From Runella sp. SP2 (GTDB lineage Bacteria; Bacteroidota; Bacteroidia; Cytophagales; Spirosomataceae), in the NCBI RefSeq assembly GCF_003711225.1, contig NZ_CP031030.1, positions 5,580,001 to 5,644,000 on the forward strand: a stretch of 64,000 nucleotides of DNA, read 5' to 3'. The translations under genes and the position numbers were made by a program. This document shows positions 35,124 to 42,277 of this stretch, piece by piece (position 1 is the first letter of the stretch; the number at the start of each line of letters is the position of its first letter). Below the pieces are notes generated by a model. The model saw only the letters and a list, made by a program, of their open reading frames with translations, was not told the DNA's origin and made no database searches.

Positions 35124-37517
35124 TTACTCTGACCGCAGCGAATCAACGGGATTTCTCAGCGCCGCTTTGATGGCTTGATAACTGATGGTGAGACAGGAAA
35201 TAAAAAGCATCAGTAGGGCGGTATAACCAAAAATAGGCCACGAAACCTCTATCCGATAGGCAAAACCCTGCAACCATTGCTCCATAAAATAATACGCAAT
35301 CGGCGAAGCTACCACCACAGATATTAAGACCAACTTTAAAAAAGAATTGGAAAATAAGACCACAATACTAGGTACCGAAGCGCCCACTACTTTACGAATT
35401 CCTATCTCTTTGGTACGTTGCTGAATGGCCAAGTGCGTCAATCCAAACAAACCCATGCCGCAAAGAATGATTGAAAGCAAGGTAGCGAAGCCAATGATTT
35501 TCTGCCAACGCTGTTCCTGAAGATAATCCCGGTTGTTGAGTTCATCCATAAAATTATAGGCATACACGGCGTTAGGCAGGGCTTTTCGATAAATACGTTC
35601 AAAGGCCGTGAGGGCTTCTTGCTGTCGATTTTTGTCAATTTTAAGCCAAATACCACCATAATACACGTCGTTGGTAGCCATTACCAAAGGTGGGATTCGT
35701 TCGCGCAATGACCCAAAATGAAAATCTTTTACTACCCCCACGATTCGCGCGGGTGTTTTCAGAAAAAAGTCTTCCGTAGTCACCAAAGCGCCAATGGGGT
35801 TTGTCAGACCCGCCTCCCTCACAAACGACTCATTCACAACCACTTCTACTTTACTCGAATTTAAAATAGTTCTCCCTTCTTTTAAACGAATCCCCAACAC
35901 TGCCAAGTAATTCGGGTCAATGTTTTGATACGTACTTTTTACCGTGCGTTGATTCACCTTGGCTTTATAATTAGCCCCTCGCTCTTCTCCAAAAGAAATT
36001 TGCACAATGGATGGCTCTTTGGCTACTTCGTTTCGAATGAACTCCGCCAAGGGTTTGGTTTCGCGGTTACCACTGATGTACGTCCGAATGACTTGGTACG
36101 GATTATAACCTAAATCTTTGGTACGCACGTAGTTCATTTGTTGGTAAAAAACAATGGAAGCAATGAGCAAAATAGCCGCTAACGCAAACTGAAGAACCAC
36201 AAGGCTTTTTCCGAAAAACCCACTTCCCGATACTTTTTGCTTTCGGTATAAAACTTCGGTAGGATTGAACTTGGAAAGCACAAAAGCAGGGTACAAACCC
36301 GCCAACAAAATATTGACCATCAAGACCCCACTGAAGACAAAGAAGAGTTTCCATTCAAAAACTTCGGAGAGAAGTATTTCCTTGTTGGCCAACTGATTGA
36401 ACACAGGCAACAGCACCAAAATAAGCACAAAAGCCAGAAAAAACGCCGCCACACACAGCAAGGCGGATTCGGCTAAAAATTGAACAATAATTTGCCTTTG
36501 GCGGCTGCCTGTTACCTTGCGAATCCCCACTTCTTTGGCCCTTTTGAGCGAACTTGCAATGCTGATATTGACAAAATTGATACTTGCCATCAACAGCATA
36601 AACAAAGCTATCCCCAAAAAAATATAGGAATAGAGCGGATTGCTGTAATTGATGGCGCCGCCTTCCCCGCCCGTTTGAAGTGGGTACAAATGAATATCAG
36701 TAATAGGTTGAAGCCCATAGGTAACCTGGGGATCGTGGCCGTTTTCTTTGATTTGTTCTTTGGCGAGTCGGGCATGAACTTGGTTGAATTTCTTACAAAC
36801 CAACGATTTGTCGGCTTTGGGATTCAGCACGACAAACGTACCGAGGTAGGCATTTAGCCAATAGGTATCCGTAAAGCTCAATTCCATAAAGCTGAACGGA
36901 TGCAGCACATCAAATTGAATGGACGAATTTTTGGGAGGATTTTCCACCACACCCGAAATCACCAACGGTTTCCCCAAACGGTCGGCCGAAGGGTCAGCTT
37001 CCATGTGTAAAAGTTGGCCAACGACGTTGGTAGAATTGAAAAATTTCAGCGCTGTTTTTTCGGTAATCACCACCGACCCCACATCGTTTAACACTGTTTT
37101 GGGGTTTCCGTGAAGGAGTTTAAAGCTAAAAACATCAAAAAAATGACTGTCCACAAACAGCAACTGTAGTTTCAGGGCTTTGCGGTTGGTGCGAATATCC
37201 CCAAAAATAGCCCCTCCCATGATTCTGACATAGTCTTCGATTTCGGGCACGGACGCTTTGAAAGCTGGGCCTTGTACTTGCCCCGTTCCTCCCGTGGTTT
37301 GAGGATCTTCGCCTTTGTTCTGAACAGCCGTTGTCGTAATTCGATATAAATGAGGGCTTTTTTGATGAAAATTATCAAAGCTATGTTCATCTCGGATGTA
37401 TAAAATCGCCAACAACACACAGCTAAGTCCAAACGCCAAACCAATGGTATTGATGGCCGAATACAGCCGATTGTGCCAAAGGAGGCGCAGCGCGATTTTG
37501 AAGTAATTGCGTAGCAT
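35124..37517 (-). CDS. MacB/FtsX-type ABC permease, paralogue 1 (regulator-linked)
   Basis: The 797-residue inner-membrane permease has the double layout of this Bacteroidota family: helix 1 near 20-42, a periplasmic MacB-like domain, an FtsX block of three helices (about 285-405), helix 5 near 425, a second periplasmic domain, and a final FtsX block (about 670-790). The two cytosolic coupling motifs are SLKRAKEVGIRKVTGS and QQRTKEIGIRKVVGAS. It has DIHLYPLQ in domain 1 and VVKDFHFGSL in domain 2, and ends NPVDSLRSE. Its start follows the winged-helix regulator gene by 26 bases, so the two form an operon, apart from the main array. No ATPase gene is adjacent. Confidence 0.88.
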   Translation of the reverse strand: MLRNYFKIALRLLWHNRLYSAINTIGLAFGLSCVLLAILYIRDEHSFDNFHQKSPHLYRITTTAVQNKGEDPQTTGGTGQVQGPAFKASVPEIEDYVRIMGGAIFGDIRTNRKALKLQLLFVDSHFFDVFSFKLLHGNPKTVLNDVGSVVITEKTALKFFNSTNVVGQLLHMEADPSADRLGKPLVISGVVENPPKNSSIQFDVLHPFSFMELSFTDTYWLNAYLGTFVVLNPKADKSLVCKKFNQVHARLAKEQIKENGHDPQVTYGLQPITDIHLYPLQTGGEGGAINYSNPLYSYIFLGIALFMLLMASINFVNISIASSLKRAKEVGIRKVTGSRQRQIIVQFLAESALLCVAAFFLAFVLILVLLPVFNQLANKEILLSEVFEWKLFFVFSGVLMVNILLAGLYPAFVLSKFNPTEVLYRKQKVSGSGFFGKSLVVLQFALAAILLIASIVFYQQMNYVRTKDLGYNPYQVIRTYISGNRETKPLAEFIRNEVAKEPSIVQISFGEERGANYKAKVNQRTVKSTYQNIDPNYLAVLGIRLKEGRTILNSSKVEVVVNESFVREAGLTNPIGALVTTEDFFLKTPARIVGVVKDFHFGSLRERIPPLVMATNDVYYGGIWLKIDKNRQQEALTAFERIYRKALPNAVYAYNFMDELNNRDYLQEQRWQKIIGFATLLSIILCGMGLFGLTHLAIQQRTKEIGIRKVVGASVPSIVVLFSNSFLKLVLISVVVASPIAYYFMEQWLQGFAYRIEVSWPIFGYTALLMLFISCLTISYQAIKAALRNPVDSLRSE

Positions 37518-37543
37518 GGAAAAAAAACGGTTATCAGGGTATT

Positions 37544-38464
37544 TTAAGAAGCAGCCACTTCCAGGCGATAGCCAACACCGTGAACGGCCACAATTTTTAG
37601 GGAAGTGTCCTCCTGGAGTAATTTTCGTAGGCGAGAGACAAAAACATCAATACTGCGCCCCACAATAATGCCCTCGTCTTCCCAAACCGATTTTAGAATA
37701 AACTCTCTTTCAAGGAGTTGATTCTGATTTTTCACAAACAAGTGGAGCAATTTTGCCTCGCGGTAGGTCAGGCTTTGTTGTGTGTTAGCAATGTAAAGCA
37801 TTTGATTTTCTAAATCCATACTCGATGCTCCAAACGTCAGTCGTGCAGGTGCAGGTTTTTCAATCGGCTGTTCGTGAAGTGTTTTAATGACTGACGCAGT
37901 GGTCATTTTTTTTCGCGACCATACCCCGTACGAAATGCCGACCAAGACCAAGCCTAGCCCTAACGTCCACCAAACGGGATTCGTTGAGGAGGGAGAATTG
38001 GCAGAAAGTGCAAACGTTACTTTTACATTATTGCATCCCAAAAGTTGCTCACGCCCAATGCAAGCCACTTCTTTACTTTTGGAATAATCTAAAAAGGTAT
38101 ATCCTAGTTGCAGTTCATTGGTTTTACAGTCGATGACCGCTACATCGTAGTTGATTTTGATGCCATGAAGGTCAAAAGATTCTTGCAACAAAGATGGTAA
38201 CTGACTGTAATTGAAGGCCCTACTTAGTTGTAATACATAGGTACCTTCCGCTGTTTTTTTGACCGCAGTAATGCGAGACGTAGAATCACCACTTGCCAAT
38301 AAAAGGCGATGTCCTGTACGGCGAAGTGCCAGATTGACTTTCTCCTCAAATCGTTGCGAAGTGCTCGATTCGGGGGCAGAAGTAAACCAAGCAAACCGCC
38401 CAAACAGCAAGCTGATGACCAACAATGAAGCCCCAATTGCCAATTTCCCCGTCATGATTTCCAT
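37544..38464 (-). CDS. Membrane-anchored winged-helix transcriptional regulator
   Basis: The 306-residue protein has an N-terminal membrane helix (about 6-27), a periplasmic domain (about 30-160) containing three Cys, a second helix (about 163-182) and a cytosolic C-terminal OmpR/PhoB-type winged helix (about 210-306: LTYREAKLLHLFVKNQ; SIDVFVSRLRKLL; GVGYRLEV). It lacks a receiver domain. The design recalls ToxR/CadC one-component regulators but with the DNA-binding domain after the sensor part. It likely senses an envelope condition and controls the permease gene downstream (26 bases). A TANNTTTG box lies just upstream. Confidence 0.8.
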   Translation of the reverse strand: MEIMTGKLAIGASLLVISLLFGRFAWFTSAPESSTSQRFEEKVNLALRRTGHRLLLASGDSTSRITAVKKTAEGTYVLQLSRAFNYSQLPSLLQESFDLHGIKINYDVAVIDCKTNELQLGYTFLDYSKSKEVACIGREQLLGCNNVKVTFALSANSPSSTNPVWWTLGLGLVLVGISYGVWSRKKMTTASVIKTLHEQPIEKPAPARLTFGASSMDLENQMLYIANTQQSLTYREAKLLHLFVKNQNQLLEREFILKSVWEDEGIIVGRSIDVFVSRLRKLLQEDTSLKIVAVHGVGYRLEVAAS

Positions 38465-38475
38465 AAGTTCTGTAT

Positions 38476-38483
38476 CAAATTTA
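38476..38483 (-). promoter_or_regulatory. -7 promoter box of the regulator-permease operon
   Basis: Minus-strand TAAATTTG, 12 bases before the regulator start codon. A short leader; no -33 TTG at the right distance. Confidence 0.4.
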
Positions 38484-38511
38484 GTAGAAATAGCTTACAA
38501 TCAGTAACGTA

Positions 38512-39636
38512 CTACCAAGGGCCGTTTTTTTTCACTTGATAAAAGCGCTTGCCATCAAAACGATAGAGCCCTTGTCCCGTACCCCACCACATGTTTCCTG
38601 ATTTATCCTGATACATACTTTGAACACAGCAAGTGAGTCCGTCTGCTACTGTAAACACGGTAAATGCTTTAGTATTCGACAAGGAAACAGAAGGGTCAAA
38701 GCGCGTCGTGCTGCCTCGGGCGGTAATCCAAACAATACCTGATTGCTCAATGATGATTCCCCAAAACTCCGTTCCGCCTAATCCGTCTTTGGACGTGTAT
38801 TCGGTAAATCTTTTTCCCACTTCCTGTTTTGGGTCGTATTTGCAAATGCCATTTTTCATGGTAAACCACATATTACCCGCTTGGTCTTGGGCAATTCCTC
38901 CCGCGTAGTTCTCCCCCAATAGTTCTTTTTCGGCCACATGAGTAATAGCATTATCCCCTTTCTGTTCAGGGTCATAACGAAAGACCCCCTGATTAGAAGA
39001 CGCAAACCAGATGTTACCGCTTTTGTCCTCCATGACGCCAGCAACGTTTACAGTAGCAAGTTCTTTAAACAATGAAAAACTTTTTCGGCCCTCGCTATCG
39101 GCCACAGGGTCATAGCGGTAAACGCCGCCATGCGTACCAACCCAAACCGTGCCCGATTTATCAACAAGAATGCCTTTTCGAGTAATGTCAACGTGGTTCA
39201 GGCCATCTTTTTGATTATAATTTTTAAATCTTTCCCCGACTGCCCGTCTGGGATCATACTTATACACGCCTTGGTCGGTGCCAAACCACATATTGCCTTC
39301 TTTATCTTCATTGATGGCATAAACGGTTTGGTTATAAAACCCGTCGGGATTGGAAAAGTAGGTCAAGGTTTTTTGATCGTACCTCACGACGCCTTCCCCT
39401 ATGGTACCAAACCATAAATTCCCTTTTGAATCCTGAAAAATACTTCGGATGTATTGGCTGACCAGAGTCGTGTCAAAATCGGGCGCCAACCCCACAGACT
39501 TAAAGTTTTTTATGATTTTGGGGCTTGGTTTGGACGTATTTGAGCCTTTTTGTGTGTTTGTTTTTTCTTGTCCGCTGCAAGATGTACAAAAAATAACCAC
39601 AGAGACCAAGGCATAAATAGGAAGGTATTTCATCAT
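38512..39636 (-). CDS. Two-component-regulator propeller lipoprotein
   Basis: The 374-residue protein has a lipoprotein signal with lipobox CTSC (Cys near 20) and then Reg_prop (PF07494) blades, seen as repeats of the pattern D-x-SGNxWFGT-x-G-x-YRYD: GNLWFGTIGEGVVRYD, GNMWFGTDQGVYKYD, GTVWVGTHGGVYRYD, GNIWFASSNQGVFRYD and others, about seven in all. Here the propeller is free-standing rather than fused to a hybrid kinase, so it is probably a cell-surface or periplasmic sensor or binding protein. A broken paralogue lies upstream at 39839-40424. Confidence 0.85.
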   Translation of the reverse strand: MMKYLPIYALVSVVIFCTSCSGQEKTNTQKGSNTSKPSPKIIKNFKSVGLAPDFDTTLVSQYIRSIFQDSKGNLWFGTIGEGVVRYDQKTLTYFSNPDGFYNQTVYAINEDKEGNMWFGTDQGVYKYDPRRAVGERFKNYNQKDGLNHVDITRKGILVDKSGTVWVGTHGGVYRYDPVADSEGRKSFSLFKELATVNVAGVMEDKSGNIWFASSNQGVFRYDPEQKGDNAITHVAEKELLGENYAGGIAQDQAGNMWFTMKNGICKYDPKQEVGKRFTEYTSKDGLGGTEFWGIIIEQSGIVWITARGSTTRFDPSVSLSNTKAFTVFTVADGLTCCVQSMYQDKSGNMWWGTGQGLYRFDGKRFYQVKKNGPW

Positions 39637-39683
39637 TTTTTTGAGACGTTAAAAGGGGCGCTATTTTTTTCTAATTTTATTTT

Positions 39684-39799
39684 TTACCCGCAGAAAGCCG
39701 CAGAATTACAAACGCTGATTCTCGCTGAAAAAGGGCTTTATATGGTCATTAATCAGCGCCTTCTGCGACTTTCAATCGGCGTAAATCAGCGGGTAATAG
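39684..39799. repeat. Intergenic inverted repeat between propeller genes
   Basis: An ACCCGCAGAAAGCCGCAGA element with AACGCTGATT at the left and AATCAGCGCC then AATCAGCGGGT at the right form an imperfect inverted structure of about 115 bases. The CGCTGATT / AATCAGCG motif recurs three times. It resembles non-coding dispersed repeats of Bacteroidota; the rest of this 200-base gap holds nothing else I can name. Confidence 0.5.
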
Positions 39800-39838
39800 T
39801 TAAAGAAAGCTGCCTAGCAATATAGATTGTTGGCTTAG

Positions 39839-40424
39839 TTAATATCTTCGTTCAAAAGACTTGCCATTGAAACGATACACACCATTGGGACCTCCGCCAA
39901 ACCACAATTCACCCGCTTTGCTTTTGTAAATAATCCAAGTAAAGTCACCATCCAGACCATCTTTTTGAGTGAAATTTTTCATGGTATGCCCATCGTATCG
40001 CCACACAGCTACAGGGGTTTTTTCCATCATATTGATACACGCCTGGTCCACCTTCAAGTTTATTGTAACCCGCAGTTTCATCCCCTTTAAACCAAAGGTC
40101 ACTATCCGTTAATTTCCACCCGTTTTTTGAATCATATTTTTTTTCATTGTAAACAGTCATTTTTTCACCATCATATCTACTTAACCCAATTCCACATTCA
40201 AACCAGATGATACCATTTTTATCTTCATAAATACTTCTCACCTGGTTGTCACTCAATCCGTTTTGGGTTGTAAAATAGTGCAACCGACCATTCTGAAGCA
40301 TACACACACCTTCGTTATGACTGCCAAACCAAATATTTCCTTTACTATCTTCTAAAATTGAACGAACTCCTTTGGTGTATTTCAACCGTGTGGTGCCAAT
40401 TTGAGAATGAACAACAGGTTTTGT
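39839..40424 (-). pseudogene. Broken propeller protein (Reg_prop), frameshifted and N-truncated
   Basis: Two overlapping frames carry one protein. The first (from TKPVVHSQIGTTRL down to PGVYQYDGK) has blades GNIWFGSHNEGV and GIIWFECGIGLSRYD. At the run of G4T6 at 40014-40023 the frame must shift by one base to continue as TPVAVWRYDGHTM and end in GGGPNGVYRFNGKSFERRY. The 5' end is also lost: a stop codon precedes TKPVV, and no signal peptide is in frame. A single-base assembly error could explain the shift, but not the missing start. Paralogue of the gene at 38512. Confidence 0.75.
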
Positions 40425-40561
40425 CTATCTGATTTTACTTTCATTGTAAAAGTGTCTTTTAGTATGACCTACAATAGAAATGATATTGATTAATGATATG
40501 ACAAATGATTTTAAACTCAACGATTCATATTATTTCTGACCCGCTGCATTCACTAGATAAA

Positions 40562-41188
40562 TCAATCCTGGACGCAACGAACAGATTCTGCGTAAGAAAC
40601 AGAGGCAGGAAAACGGAACGCTTTTGTTTTAAGTGGTTTTTCCCCTGGGCCACCATAACTGAAGTTCCATCCCCAGGCTTTACCCTCCTCACCCGAAGGT
40701 GTGGACGTCCACCAAAAACCCATAACACTCATCACCTCATAAAGATTATTTCTACGAATACCTGCCGGATGACCGTTAAACCCGCTGCTGTTAGTACCGT
40801 TGCCGTCTTCCGCCCAACCTTTGACGCTTTTCAGGGCTTCGCTGGCCTTGTCCATTCCACCGAATTTAGTCACCAGCATAGACCATTCGCTATCCGTTGC
40901 TAAATGCCAACCGCTGGGGCAGGCTTTTTTCGCGGCTTCCCAAGTGTAAAGCAAGCCGAGCTCTTTTCGATTGCTCTCTTTGTCATCATAAGCGTAGCTC
41001 TCCTGCACTTTGTAGTTCAGGTTTTGGGCCATCCAAGTAACTATGGTATCGGTCGAAGCATTTTTAAAGCTGAACGTTTTATACGTTTGCCCATCGCGTG
41101 AGTCGGTAAAAGTGCCAGTGGATTGGGCAATGCCTGCCTGAGTAAAAAACAAGACAACAAGTAGCGTAATGGTGTGCTGTTTTACCAT
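40562..41188 (-). CDS. Exported FISUMP-domain protein
   Basis: The 208-residue protein has a signal peptide ending GIAQS (about residue 22) and one Fibrobacter succinogenes major paralogous domain (TIGR02145): DSRDGQTYKTFSF, WMAQNLNYKV, YTWEAAKKACPSGWHLATDSEW and the C-terminal VRCVQD. These domains are lectin-like folds found in surface proteins of Bacteroidota; what it binds is unknown. It lies 90 bases after the preceding small exported-protein gene, with a hairpin between. Confidence 0.85.
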   Translation of the reverse strand: MVKQHTITLLVVLFFTQAGIAQSTGTFTDSRDGQTYKTFSFKNASTDTIVTWMAQNLNYKVQESYAYDDKESNRKELGLLYTWEAAKKACPSGWHLATDSEWSMLVTKFGGMDKASEALKSVKGWAEDGNGTNSSGFNGHPAGIRRNNLYEVMSVMGFWWTSTPSGEEGKAWGWNFSYGGPGEKPLKTKAFRFPASVSYAESVRCVQD

Positions 41189-41212
41189 ATATACTTCGGA
41201 TTGAAGCTACGT

Positions 41213-41268
41213 GGTCAGACGGTAGTCAGACCACGCATCCTACTCTGGGGTCTGACTACCGTCTGACC
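41213..41268. terminator. Long perfect inverted repeat between exported-protein genes
   Basis: GGTCAGACGGTAGTCAGACC at 41213-41232 and its exact complement at 41249-41268, with a 16-base loop. Each arm is itself built of GTCAGAC / GTCTGAC units. It may be a terminator or a dispersed palindrome. Confidence 0.8.
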
Positions 41269-41278
41269 CCTTCAATGC

Positions 41279-41731
41279 CTAACAGCCATCGCCATTTTGA
41301 GCCGTCACTTTCTTAAAATTAAGAGGGAAAAGGTATTTGGTAAATACCACTTTAGGCTTTTGATTTTCGGCCGCATTTCCTACGGTTTCTACCACCAACG
41401 CGTCGCCAAAACGTGCCCGTGACACCAAAAACCCAATTTCAGCTTCGTATTGCTCTTTTCCGTTGGTTTGTCCTCCAAAACTCACTTTTTGGTCACCGCG
41501 TTTTAGGTAAATACGGAAAGGCATTTTTGAATCTGACTCTAATGAATTTACGGTCAAAACGCCACTGCTCACGGTCGATAGCTCCGTTTGGTTCAGTGGT
41601 TGGCCGTCTAAGCGCAAAGCCACGGTCATTTTAGCGTCGTTGGTCGAATTAGTGGTTGGAACAGCGGTGGTTGCCGCTACGAAAACGAGCATACCGAGGG
41701 CAGCAAGTCCAATAAATGATAGTGTTTTCAT
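41279..41731 (-). CDS. Small exported protein, possibly GldM-domain-like
   Basis: The 150-residue product has a signal peptide ending near VAATTAVP (about residue 25). The mature part (MTVALRLDGQPLNQTEL, DSKMPFRIYLKRGD, YEAEIGFLVSRARFGDALVVETV, PLNFKK) is all beta and resembles in outline the C-terminal beta domain of gliding protein GldM, but the match is weak and made by eye. It ends in a Cys (NGDGC). It follows a similar small exported gene by 21 bases, in one operon. Confidence 0.5.
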   Translation of the reverse strand: MKTLSFIGLAALGMLVFVAATTAVPTTNSTNDAKMTVALRLDGQPLNQTELSTVSSGVLTVNSLESDSKMPFRIYLKRGDQKVSFGGQTNGKEQYEAEIGFLVSRARFGDALVVETVGNAAENQKPKVVFTKYLFPLNFKKVTAQNGDGC

Positions 41732-41752
41732 GATTGTAAAGAGGTTTGATAG

Positions 41753-42163
41753 TTAGTGAATTACGATTTCATTATGAGGGAGTGCGTAGGAGTCTTTTAA
41801 TGTCAATAGCACGATTGCGTCTCCTTTGTTGCACTTTGAAAGCACGTTTTTGATGTCCACTTTTTGGTACACTTCTTTCGAGAACATTGTCAACGTTTTG
41901 CTGTTTTTGTCCCGAATCGCCACCATGAAGTCAATCGCTGCCGTTTGGTGCCACTGGTTGTTTTCGTAGGTCGCTTCAGCCACCGAAAGCGTCCCCTGCG
42001 CGTCTTGCGTCAAGGCACACTTTCCCGTGGGAGAATAGTCATCGACTACCATCCTATTATCAATAAAAACCGCCGAACAATTTGAAAATTTGGTCTGCGC
42101 TTGCCCTATCAATGACGCGCCCACGAAGCCCGCCACGCACCACATTCGTTTCAGTGTTTTCAT
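41753..42163 (-). CDS. Small exported protein of unknown function
   Basis: The 136-residue protein has a signal peptide ending at IGQAQ (about residue 22). The mature part has Cys in FSNCSAVF, TGKCALTQ and LSKCNKGD. IDFMVAIRDKNSKTL followed by KGDAIVLLTLKDSY has the same order of blocks as the neighbouring 150-residue protein, so the two may be distant relatives. It is the first gene of this small operon, after the permease array, with its own promoter box. Confidence 0.5.
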   Translation of the reverse strand: MKTLKRMWCVAGFVGASLIGQAQTKFSNCSAVFIDNRMVVDDYSPTGKCALTQDAQGTLSVAEATYENNQWHQTAAIDFMVAIRDKNSKTLTMFSKEVYQKVDIKNVLSKCNKGDAIVLLTLKDSYALPHNEIVIH

Positions 42164-42205
42164 TCTCTTTAGGTTGTTTATAGGTGTTTACTCCTTTGAT
42201 GTTGA

Positions 42206-42213
42206 CAAAGGTA
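42206..42213 (-). promoter_or_regulatory. -7 promoter box of the small exported-protein operon
   Basis: Minus-strand TACCTTTG, 42 bases before the start at 42163. It suggests that the small exported genes are transcribed apart from the permease array. Confidence 0.5.
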
Positions 42214-42277
42214 TTTTCACCCACAAAATCTTCTAAATTTTTCCCGTAAAAGAATGTAAACGAAATGTAAAAGTTTG

